Assembly (NCBI GenBank): GCA_964407935.1
Contig: CAYOXS010000002.1
Coordinates: 1-64,000, forward strand
Direction: 5' to 3'
DNA length: 64,000 nucleotides
Source: J095 sp964407935
GTDB taxonomy: Bacteria > Chloroflexota > Anaerolineae > 4572-78 > J111
The notes beneath the pieces are model-generated. The model made no database searches and had not been told where the DNA came from. It saw only the letters and a program-made list of their open reading frames with translations. Positions 18,595 through 26,048 of the stretch are shown here, piece by piece (positions within the stretch are counted from its first letter, which is position 1; every line of letters begins with the position of its first letter). The position numbers and the translations under genes are program-made.

Positions 18595-19476
18595 TTACTC
18601 AGCCGGCTCGGCTTTGAATGATAAGATTCGTTTTAGAAAGCCGGCCACACCACCCGTCGCGGATTGGGGGGCGGCGGGCAGTTGGCCCGTCCACAACTGT
18701 TCGCTCAGGCGGGTGATGGCCTGCGCCGCCGGTGAGCGCGGGTAGCTTTGCAGCAGCGGCGACTGGGCGCGAACCGCGCGCGGGACCATGTCGTCGTAGG
18801 GTACCACGCCCAGCACGTCAATTTGGCGGCCCAAAAACTGGTGGGCCACAGTGGTCAGCTTGCGGCCGGTAATTTCGCCTTCTTCCCGGTGGCGGGCGCT
18901 GTTAACCACCACCCGAATATCAACCGGCACGTGATAGCTGTTGAGAATTTTGATCAGGGCGTAGGCATCGGTGATGGCGGTGGGTTCCGGGGTGGTCACA
19001 ATCAGCACCTCGCCGGCAGCCTGGATAAACTGGATAACTTTGCGGTCAACGCCGGCGCCGGTATCAATCAGCAGCAGGTCAACCAGGCCGTCCAACGTTT
19101 GCAGGCTGTGCAGCAGTTGTTCGCGCTGGCGTTCCGGCAGGTCGGCCAGTTCCGGCAGGCCAGACGCGCCGGGGATCACTTTTAAACCAAAAGGCGCTTC
19201 AACAATGATCTCTGCCAGTTGTTTCTGGCCGGTTACCAGGTGATGCAGGTGGTAGCGCGGGTGCAGCCCCAGCACAATATCGGCGTTGGCCGTGCCCAAA
19301 TCGGCATCGAGCAGGGCCACCCGCAGCCGCCGGCGAGCCAGCGCCAGCCCCAGGTTAACGGCCAGGTTGGTTTTGCCCACCCCGCCTTTGCCACTGGCCA
19401 CAGCGATGACCCGGCTGTGGTAGTGGGGATAGGTGAGATAGTTTAAATCAGACATAACCTGATAATTAAGCGCCAT
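18595..19476 (-). CDS. flhG: MinD-like ATPase FlhG (flagellar number regulator)
   Basis: ParA/MinD-family ATPase that controls flagellar number and placement by acting on FlhF and on C-ring assembly. The 293 residues carry the deviant Walker A motif SGKGGVGKTNLAVNLG (about 28-43) and switch segments DADLGTANADIVLGL and LLIDTGAGVD. The C-terminal tail (TGGVAGFLKRILSF) is helical and could be a membrane-binding amphipathic helix. It overlaps the flhF stop by 11 bases, and a CAGGAG site lies 8 bases before the ATG. This flhF-flhG pairing is conserved. Confidence 0.94.
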   Translation of the reverse strand: MALNYQVMSDLNYLTYPHYHSRVIAVASGKGGVGKTNLAVNLGLALARRRLRVALLDADLGTANADIVLGLHPRYHLHHLVTGQKQLAEIIVEAPFGLKVIPGASGLPELADLPERQREQLLHSLQTLDGLVDLLLIDTGAGVDRKVIQFIQAAGEVLIVTTPEPTAITDAYALIKILNSYHVPVDIRVVVNSARHREEGEITGRKLTTVAHQFLGRQIDVLGVVPYDDMVPRAVRAQSPLLQSYPRSPAAQAITRLSEQLWTGQLPAAPQSATGGVAGFLKRILSFKAEPAE

Positions 19477-20647
19477 AGGAATATCTCCTGTTCAACACCG
19501 AAACGCCGTTTGGCGACGCGCCATTTCGGGTACTGCGAATTTCATCCGGCACAGAACCGACCAGCAGATCAACCACGTGTTCGGCAGTGGCTACTTCGAT
19601 ATCTTCCGGCACGCGCTGGCCGTTGGTTAAATAGCTCAGGGGTAGGCCGCATTCGCAAGCCATTGAATAGGCCGCCCCCAGCGAGGCCGTTTCATCGATT
19701 TTGGTAAAAATGAGGCCGTTCAACGGCATGGCGCTGAAAGCGTTGATGGTGTGGCGCATGTCTTCCTGTTTGGAACCGGCGGTGAGGGCCAGGTGGACGG
19801 TTTTGTTGGGCACGGCGGCCAGATAATCTGTCAGGGCAGCTACCTCGCTGGCGGCGCGCTGGCTGCGGCCGGGCGTATCTACCAAAATCAAATCCCGCTG
19901 GCTGTGGCGGGCGGTCAGCTCGTTGAGCTGCTGCGGCGTGTAGGCCACTTCAACCGGAATGCCCAAAATCTCGCCAAAAGCCGAAATTTGGGGGATGGCC
20001 GCTACCCGGAACGTATCGGTGGTGATCATCAGCACCCGGGCTTTGTGATAGGGCGCGTGGGCAAATTTGGCGGCCAGCTTGGCGATGGTAGTGGTTTTGC
20101 CCACGCCGGTTGGCCCCACAATAAAGAAAACGTGTGGTTGGCCGGGCGTCAGCGCGAGCGGGCGGGGCGCGGGCAACTGCCGGCCCAGATACCAGTGCAG
20201 ATGCTCGTTGAGCACGCCCTGATTATCGAGCGTCCAGCGGCTGAGTTCGTTGGCCACGCGCTGGATAATATCGTGAGCCAGCGTTTGGCTGACGCCCTGA
20301 TCAATGAGGCGCTGATACCAGTCTTCCAGGCTGGCCACGCGGGGCGCGGCGGTGGGCAGCGCCGGGCGGCTTTGGGTGGCCTGGGTAATGGCCACTTTGA
20401 GGTTTTCCAGTTCGTCGCGCATGGCCTGAATGGCGTGATCGCCGTTTTTGGCCGGTTTCTGCGGAAAATCCAGCAGGTCGGTATCTACCGCGGCCATCAC
20501 TTCCAGTTTGGTTTTGCCAAACAGGCCCATAATCCCGCCCTGCTTCACTTTTTCAGAATGCAGGATGACCGCGTTTGGCCCCAGATCGAGCCGGATCATG
20601 TCCATTGCCTCTGGCATATTGTTAGCGATGTACTTTTTTACTCGCAT
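19466..20647 (-). CDS. flhF: SRP-type GTPase FlhF
   Basis: GTPase that places the flagellum, a paralogue of Ffh and FtsY. Residues 1-60 are the basic N-domain start (MRVKKYIANNMPEAMDMIRLDLGPNAVILHSEKVKQGG). The NG domain follows with G1 GPTGVGKTTTIAKLAAKFA, a TDTFRVAA motif, G3 DTPGRS and G4 TKIDE. At 393 residues it is typical. It lies 35 bases after flhA and overlaps flhG. Confidence 0.96.
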   Translation of the reverse strand: MRVKKYIANNMPEAMDMIRLDLGPNAVILHSEKVKQGGIMGLFGKTKLEVMAAVDTDLLDFPQKPAKNGDHAIQAMRDELENLKVAITQATQSRPALPTAAPRVASLEDWYQRLIDQGVSQTLAHDIIQRVANELSRWTLDNQGVLNEHLHWYLGRQLPAPRPLALTPGQPHVFFIVGPTGVGKTTTIAKLAAKFAHAPYHKARVLMITTDTFRVAAIPQISAFGEILGIPVEVAYTPQQLNELTARHSQRDLILVDTPGRSQRAASEVAALTDYLAAVPNKTVHLALTAGSKQEDMRHTINAFSAMPLNGLIFTKIDETASLGAAYSMACECGLPLSYLTNGQRVPEDIEVATAEHVVDLLVGSVPDEIRSTRNGASPNGVSVLNRRYSYGA

Positions 20648-20682
20648 TGTGTCAGCTCACTTACCAAAAAATTTAAAGCCGA

Positions 20683-22815
20683 TTAAACCGCGGCCGGCTG
20701 GGCGGCGTGTTCAGTTTGGGCATGTTGTTTGAGCGGCAGCTCCACCATGCCCTCCGCCTGCACATCAACACCGGAGGCGATTTCGCTGTACGACAGCACA
20801 ATCAGGTTGGGCAGCGCCCGCTCTGAAAGCCGTTTAAAGGCCAGCCGCACCGCCGCCGAACACAGGATAATGGGCGTGTAGCCGTGGCTGGCCACCTGTT
20901 CCATCTGCTGGGCGGTAAGCTCTAAAATTTGCTGGGCCAGGGCCGGTTCCAGATTCAGGCTGATGCCCTGGTGAATATCGCCCATCGCCTGGCTGAGCAG
21001 CCGTTCAATGCGCGGGCTGAGAGTAATCACGTGCAGCGTGCCATCGTAGCCACGGTTCTGGTTAGAAATAGAGCGGGCCAGCTTTTGGCGGGTGGCTTCG
21101 GCCAGCAGATCGGGGTCTTTAACGCCGGGAGCCAAACCGCTGACCGTTTCCAAAATGGTGACCAAATCCCGAATGGAAACCCGCTCGCGGAGCAAGTTTT
21201 TGAGCACTTCATGCACATCGCTCAGGTGAAGGGTGTTGGGCACCAAATCATCGACCAGAGCCGGGTAGGCCTGTTTCAAATTGTCCAGCAGGTCGCGCAC
21301 ATCCTGGCGGGTGAGAATATCGGGGGCGTGGGCCTTGATCACTTCGGTGAGATGGGTGGCCACCACCGACGCCGGATCGACAACAGTGTAGCCCAGGGTT
21401 TCGGCCCGCTCTTTGTGGGTGGAGTCAATCCAAACCGCCGGCAGGCCAAAAGCCGGCTCGGTGGTAGAAACGCCGGGCACGTGCTCGGTTACCGGACCGA
21501 CGGCCATGGCCAGGTATTGGGCCGGCATAATTGTGCCGCGAGCCACTTCGGCGCCGCGCAGTTTGATCAGGTAAACATTAGGCGGCAGTTGCAGGTTGTC
21601 CCGAATGCGGATTTTGGGCAGCACAAAGCCCATTTCCATGGCCACCTGCCGCCGGATCATGGTAATCCGGTCCAGCAGGCTGGAGCTGGAACCGCTGTCA
21701 ACCAGCGGGATCAAGCCGTAGCCAATTTCAACTTCGAGTGTGTCAACTTGCAGCAGTGTCGTCACCGATTCTGATTCGGTGGGCATGGGGTGGGCGGCTT
21801 TTTTAACGGCCACTTCTTTTTTGGCCGCAGCCTCGGCCTGCTGATCGCGCCGGATGAAATACGCGCCAACGCCGACCACCAGCCCCATAATCAAAAACGG
21901 AACTTTGGGCAGGCCGGGCACCAGCACAAAACCCAGCAGCATCGCCGAGACAATCATCAGCGCCCGCGGCTTGCTGGTAAGCTGCTTCATCACGTCGCCG
22001 CCCATGCTCTCTTCGGCGGCGGTGCGGGTAACAATAATGCCGGTGGCCGTGCTGATGAGCAGCGCCGGAATTTGCGAAACCAGCCCATCGCCAACGGTCA
22101 GCAGGGTGTAGGTTTGCAGCGCGTCCAGAAAGGACATATTCAACTGGAGCATGCCGATGATGAAGCCGCCGATAATGTTAACCAGCACAATCACCACGCC
22201 GGCAATGGCATCGCCTTTAACAAACTTGCTCGCGCCGTCCATTGCGCCGTAAAAATCGGCCTCGTGTTCAATTTCTTTGCGGCGGGCGCGGGCATCATCT
22301 TCGGTGATGAGGCCGGCGTTCAGGTCGGCGTCGATGCTCATCTGCTTGCCGGGCATGGCGTCAAGGGTGAAACGAGCGCCAACTTCGGCCACGCGGCCCG
22401 CGCCGTTGGTGATCACAATAAACTGGATCACGGTGAGAATGAGAAAAACCACCACCCCCACCACATAATTGCCGCCGACCACAAAATTGCCAAAGGCCAC
22501 AATCACGTGGCCGGGATTGGCCGTGAGCAAAATCAGGCGGGTGCTGGAAATGTTCAGCGCCAGCCGGAACAGGGTTAAAATGAGCAGCAGTGAGGGGAAT
22601 ACCGAAAAGTCGAGCGGTTTTTCAATGTACAGCGACACCAGCACAATGGTTACGGCCAGGGCAATGTTGAACGACAACATAATATCCAGCAAGGCCGTGG
22701 GCAGCGGAATGATCATCATCGCCACAATCGCAATAACGGCGACGGCCAGCAAAATATCGGCGTTGCCGAGTAGGCGGCGCAACCCTGTGTTTTGAGCTGT
22801 GCTTGAAACGCTCAT
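20683..22815 (-). CDS. flhA: Flagellar type III export gate protein FlhA
   Basis: Main membrane component of the export gate and the docking site for FliI-substrate complexes. Eight membrane helices occupy the first 320 or so residues. The FHIPEP signature is present as RFTLDAMPGKQMSIDADLNAG, and a large cytoplasmic domain of about 370 residues follows. The start at 22815 (ATG) has a TTGGAG site 6 bases upstream; a TTG 12 bases earlier is unlikely. The gene lies 16 bases after flhB. Confidence 0.96.
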   Translation of the reverse strand: MSVSSTAQNTGLRRLLGNADILLAVAVIAIVAMMIIPLPTALLDIMLSFNIALAVTIVLVSLYIEKPLDFSVFPSLLLILTLFRLALNISSTRLILLTANPGHVIVAFGNFVVGGNYVVGVVVFLILTVIQFIVITNGAGRVAEVGARFTLDAMPGKQMSIDADLNAGLITEDDARARRKEIEHEADFYGAMDGASKFVKGDAIAGVVIVLVNIIGGFIIGMLQLNMSFLDALQTYTLLTVGDGLVSQIPALLISTATGIIVTRTAAEESMGGDVMKQLTSKPRALMIVSAMLLGFVLVPGLPKVPFLIMGLVVGVGAYFIRRDQQAEAAAKKEVAVKKAAHPMPTESESVTTLLQVDTLEVEIGYGLIPLVDSGSSSSLLDRITMIRRQVAMEMGFVLPKIRIRDNLQLPPNVYLIKLRGAEVARGTIMPAQYLAMAVGPVTEHVPGVSTTEPAFGLPAVWIDSTHKERAETLGYTVVDPASVVATHLTEVIKAHAPDILTRQDVRDLLDNLKQAYPALVDDLVPNTLHLSDVHEVLKNLLRERVSIRDLVTILETVSGLAPGVKDPDLLAEATRQKLARSISNQNRGYDGTLHVITLSPRIERLLSQAMGDIHQGISLNLEPALAQQILELTAQQMEQVASHGYTPIILCSAAVRLAFKRLSERALPNLIVLSYSEIASGVDVQAEGMVELPLKQHAQTEHAAQPAAV

Positions 22816-22831
22816 CGATTTCTCCAAAAAA

Positions 22832-23893
22832 TTACCGGCTGCCGGATTTTAACGTTTTAAGGCGATAAACAAAGGCCAGCACTTCGGCCACCGCCTGGTA
22901 CAGTTCGGTGGGTACGGCCTGCCCCACTTCAACCATTTTGAACAGAGTCCGGGCCAGCGGTTTGTTTTCTACCAGCGGCACGCTGTGTTCGCGAGCTTTT
23001 TCCTTAATACGCTGGGCCACCAGCCGCTGTCCTTTGGCCACCACCTGCGGCGCGGCCATTTTGCCCTGCTGGTAGCGCAGCACCACCGCAAAATGGGTGG
23101 GGTTGGTAATGACCACGTCGGCTTGAGGAATGGCGGCCATCATCCGGCTCATCGCCAGTTGCCGCTGCCGGGCGCGAATCCGGCTTTTGAGCTGCGGATT
23201 TTCCTGCTGTTTCATTTCTTCTTTAACTTCCTGCTTGGTCATCCGCAGGCTTTTTTCGTGTTCGTAGCGCTGGTAGGCGTAATCGATGGCCGCAATCACC
23301 ACCATCACCATGGCCACCCTGAAACCAATATCGATAGCCAGTTGGGCCAGCATGCTCACGCCGCTGGCAAGCTGCATCCGGCTGGTGGAAATGATAGTCG
23401 GATAGTTATCGCGCAGGGTGATGTAGATGATAAAGCCAACGATCACCACTTTCAGCAGCGATTTCAGCAGGTCAACCAGCCCGCGCAGCGAGAAGAGTCG
23501 TTTAAACCCGTTGGCCGGGTTGATTTTGTTGAAATCCGGCTGGAGCGTTTTGCCGCTAAACAGCCAGCCCACCTGAGCCACGTTAGCCACCACCCCCACC
23601 AGCACCAGCGGCAGCACAAACGGCGCGATGGTCCAGATCATGGCCAGCCCGGCTGCCAGCGCCCCGCCCTGAAGCTCCTCGATGGTCATATCGATGCCGG
23701 GCAAATGGGCAAAAGAGCGGCGCATCACGGTGGTCAGCCCATCATAAAATTGGGAACCCATCAGCCGGAGCAGCCAAAACGCGGCCAGCATGACCGCCGC
23801 CGAGTTGATTTCGACGCTTTTGGCAATTTGCCCCTTTTGGCGGGCTTCGTCTCGCCGGCGAGGGGTTGCTTGTTCGGTGCGTTCTCCACTCAT
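22832..23893 (-). CDS. flhB: Flagellar export switch protein FlhB
   Basis: Export-gate protein that switches substrate class after autocleavage. The 353 residues comprise four membrane helices in the first 210 residues, then a charged linker (about 210-260) and the cleavage motif NPTH at 264-267. FlhB-C follows (FAVVLRYQQGKMAAPQVVAKGQ and beyond). The N-terminus ERTEQATPRRRDEARQKGQIAKS is the family signature. A separate homologue of only the C-terminal domain is encoded at 51297-51593. Confidence 0.96.
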   Translation of the reverse strand: MSGERTEQATPRRRDEARQKGQIAKSVEINSAAVMLAAFWLLRLMGSQFYDGLTTVMRRSFAHLPGIDMTIEELQGGALAAGLAMIWTIAPFVLPLVLVGVVANVAQVGWLFSGKTLQPDFNKINPANGFKRLFSLRGLVDLLKSLLKVVIVGFIIYITLRDNYPTIISTSRMQLASGVSMLAQLAIDIGFRVAMVMVVIAAIDYAYQRYEHEKSLRMTKQEVKEEMKQQENPQLKSRIRARQRQLAMSRMMAAIPQADVVITNPTHFAVVLRYQQGKMAAPQVVAKGQRLVAQRIKEKAREHSVPLVENKPLARTLFKMVEVGQAVPTELYQAVAEVLAFVYRLKTLKSGSR

Positions 23894-23900
23894 AGCTGTT

Positions 23901-24674
23901 CTACGGGGTGCTTATCCAAATAATGTTGCGGGAAATGTTGCTAAATAAATCTCTGATCACCGGCAAGGTGATCGACATTGTCAGGGCCAGGGTTAAAAAA
24001 CCCAGCCCAACTTTGAGCGGCAGGCCCACAAAAAACACCTGAATTTGTGGCACTACCCGGGCCACCAGTCCCAGCCCCACATCGGTGAGCAGCAGCGTGC
24101 CAACAACCGGCAGCGCCAGCAGCACGCCCGTGGAAAACGACTGGTTAAAAATGGCCAGCAGCCGATCCAGCGAAATCTGTTCAAGGGCAAAGGTGCCGGG
24201 CGGCGTCAGTTCAAAAGTGCGAACCATTGCCGTAATCAGCATGTGATGGCCGTTAACGGCCAAAAACAGGGCAATAGCCACCAGCGTGTAAAACTGGTCC
24301 AGCGCCGAGGAGGAGGAGTTGGTGAACGGGTTAAATATCTCGCCGGCCTTGAAACCGGCTTGCAGCCCCATCATGCTGGCCGCAATTTCTACGGCGATGA
24401 AAATCAGGTTGGCCACAAAGCCCATCAGTACCCCCAGCAGCACTTCCTGGGCCACTGCCAGGGTAAACATTGGCAGGCTGTTGGCAATGGCGGCCAGGTG
24501 CTGGGCAGAGGCGGTTACCGGCAGCGGCAGCATAATCAATGAAAAGATCGCGGCAAAGCCAATTTTTACCAGCGTGGGAACCACTCGATTGCTGAAGAGG
24601 GGCGCCGTCATCAATACAGCTAGCACCCGAATAAAGATTAGGAATAAATTGAGGAATTGCAGTGGTGTTGGCAT
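23901..24674 (-). CDS. fliR: Flagellar export protein FliR
   Basis: Membrane component of the export gate (with FliP and FliQ). 257 residues with about six hydrophobic helices and the family-like sequence LNLFLIFIRVLAVLMTAPLF near the N-terminus. The frame extends upstream to 24782, but that stretch contains the box promoter (24739-24804) and has no export-gate similarity, so ATG at 24674 is preferred. No clear Shine-Dalgarno is seen, and a perfect hairpin (24684-24700) lies 9 bases upstream. It is the first gene of the long operon running to fliA and possibly beyond. The gap to flhB is 7 bases. Confidence 0.92.
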   Translation of the reverse strand: MPTPLQFLNLFLIFIRVLAVLMTAPLFSNRVVPTLVKIGFAAIFSLIMLPLPVTASAQHLAAIANSLPMFTLAVAQEVLLGVLMGFVANLIFIAVEIAASMMGLQAGFKAGEIFNPFTNSSSSALDQFYTLVAIALFLAVNGHHMLITAMVRTFELTPPGTFALEQISLDRLLAIFNQSFSTGVLLALPVVGTLLLTDVGLGLVARVVPQIQVFFVGLPLKVGLGFLTLALTMSITLPVIRDLFSNISRNIIWISTP

Positions 24675-24683
24675 ATTGTCTTT

Positions 24684-24700
24684 GCCGCTCGCCGAGCGGC
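24684..24700 (-). promoter_or_regulatory. Leader hairpin just upstream of fliR start
   Basis: GCCGCTC (24684-24690), a 3-base loop, GAGCGGC (24694-24700): a perfect 7-base stem in the fliR leader, 9 bases from the start codon where a ribosome would bind. It could limit translation of the first gene of the operon. No T-run follows, so it is not a standard terminator. Confidence 0.5.
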
Positions 24701-24738
24701 CACTGGTCGCACTTTTTTCCGATACAGAGCACAGTTTC

Positions 24739-24804
24739 TTTATATCACATGGCACCCACTGTGTCTGTAAAGTTCGTGTCAACGGTTCATAAAGTTAGCG
24801 TAAA
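24739..24804 (-). promoter_or_regulatory. Box-type flagellar promoter B of the fliR operon
   Basis: Minus strand: TTTACG (24804), TTTATG (24793), TTGACA (24782) and TTTACA (24771), each 11 bases apart, then 21 bases and the -10 box TATAAA (24744-24739). The expected leader of about 58 bases ends at the fliR ATG at 24674. This promoter would drive fliR, flhB, flhA, flhF, flhG and probably fliA. Confidence 0.82.
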
Positions 24805-24809
24805 GAGCC

Positions 24810-24836
24810 TAAAGCCGGCCCAAAACCTGCCGAAAA
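24810..24836 (+). promoter_or_regulatory. Sigma-28 promoter of the HD-GYP and cyclase operon
   Basis: TAAAGCCG (24810-24817), exactly 11 bases, GCCGAAAA (24829-24836). The -10 element matches the FliA consensus at 7 of 8 positions and the -35 element keeps the core TAAAG. The start codon at 24894 is about 50 bases downstream of the expected start site. It lies back-to-back with box promoter B, 5 bases away. Confidence 0.72.
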
Positions 24837-24893
24837 TTGAACAGAGCACACCACTGGTCACACCTTTGAAAACACTATTTCATTGGGATATGT

Positions 24894-26048
24894 ATGCTGA
24901 AACTACCCACCAACATCGTGCAGCCTGGCATGATTTTGGCCAAACCCATTACCGACGACAAGGGACGCACCTTGCTGAGACAGGGCGTAGCGCTGACCGA
25001 CGAATATATTGCCGTTCTCAAACAGCGAGGGCTGTCGCTGGTTTTTATAGCCGCCGATGATACCGACGCCATTCACATTGACTCGGTCATTTCCGACGAC
25101 GCCCGGCAGCAGGCCCAGCAAACCGTTGCGCGGGTATTTGAGTTTGTCCAACACCGGCTGGCAGCTATCGACGAGCCGCCGGCAGAAGCGGCTGCCGAGA
25201 CCGAGCTAGCCCCGGCGGTACAGTCCAGCCCGGATTTTACCCGGCTGGAACAAACCACCGCCTCGCTGCTGCCCGAGTTGTTTGAAAAGAAAACCCTGGC
25301 CGGCCTCAGCCAGATCAGAAGCCAGAGCCACACCCAATTTGGCCACGCGATAAATGTGGCGGTGAGCGCCATACTCATCGGCATTAATTTGCATCTGGCG
25401 CTGGATGACCTGATCCGGCTGGGCACCGGCTGCCTGCTCCACGACATCGGCAAAGTGTTTTTTAATCCTGACCTGCTCAAGTTGAACGGCCACATGAGCA
25501 ACCGCCACAAGCTGCGCGAGCATCCCCGCCTGGGGTACGAACTGCTGCGCCAGCGCAACCCGGATAACGTGATGATTAATCACGTGGCTCTGGAACACCA
25601 CGAACGGCAGGACGGCCAGGGCTATCCCCGCGGGCTGCGCGGCACTAATGGCCTGGAACGCACCCGCTTTGGCCGCGACAACATTCTGCTGATCGCCGAA
25701 ATTGCCAGCGTGGCCGATGTGTTTGATATTTTGAGCAACGGCACAACCCAGCAGGCGCCGTTGGCCCCGCCTCAGGTGGCCAACACCATGCGCCAACTGG
25801 CCGGCACGTTTCTGAATCGAGAGATTGTCAATGTTTTTCTGTCGATGCTGCCGGCATTTCCGGTTGGCCTCAATGTTATTTTGCGAACCGGGCGGTACGC
25901 CAATTACAAAGGGGTGGTTCTTGAAGAAAGCAAACAGCCCGATCGGCCGGTAGTCCGGCTGCTGTTTAACCCCAAAGGCGGGCGGATCAGCCCCATCGAT
26001 CTGAATCTGGCTGTCAAACAGGATATGCTGATTGAGGCCACGCTATGA
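24894..26048 (+). CDS. HD-GYP domain cyclic-di-GMP phosphodiesterase
   Basis: Predicted to hydrolyse c-di-GMP, whose level usually decides between swimming and attachment. 384 residues: an N-terminal domain of about 90 residues of the kind that precedes many HD-GYP proteins, a variable linker (95-130), and the HD-GYP domain (about 135-310). Catalytic signatures are HDIGK (near 183) and HHERQDGQGYP (near 233), followed by a C-terminal beta-rich extension. All key metal ligands I looked for are present, so it should be active. Its stop overlaps the start of the cyclase gene (ATGA). The sigma-28 promoter at 24810 suggests expression after hook completion. Confidence 0.92.
   Translation: MLKLPTNIVQPGMILAKPITDDKGRTLLRQGVALTDEYIAVLKQRGLSLVFIAADDTDAIHIDSVISDDARQQAQQTVARVFEFVQHRLAAIDEPPAEAAAETELAPAVQSSPDFTRLEQTTASLLPELFEKKTLAGLSQIRSQSHTQFGHAINVAVSAILIGINLHLALDDLIRLGTGCLLHDIGKVFFNPDLLKLNGHMSNRHKLREHPRLGYELLRQRNPDNVMINHVALEHHERQDGQGYPRGLRGTNGLERTRFGRDNILLIAEIASVADVFDILSNGTTQQAPLAPPQVANTMRQLAGTFLNREIVNVFLSMLPAFPVGLNVILRTGRYANYKGVVLEESKQPDRPVVRLLFNPKGGRISPIDLNLAVKQDMLIEATL

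Larger units (their letters stand above)
24700..24863. repeat. Direct repeat flanking the fliR / HD-GYP promoter region
   Basis: CCACTGGTC, one base, CAC occurs at 24700-24712 and again at 24851-24863, 12 of 13 identical. The copies bracket the two divergent promoters. May be chance or the trace of an insertion. Confidence 0.3.

Noticed and set aside
24675..24782. Longer FliR start at 24782
   Set aside because: The stretch contains the box promoter and a -10 box; the conserved FliR start is at 24674.
24868..24900. Sigma-70-like TTGAAA, 17 bases, TATGTA in front of the HD-GYP gene
   Set aside because: The -10 box runs into the ATG, so transcription would start inside the coding region. The sigma-28 element upstream is a better fit.
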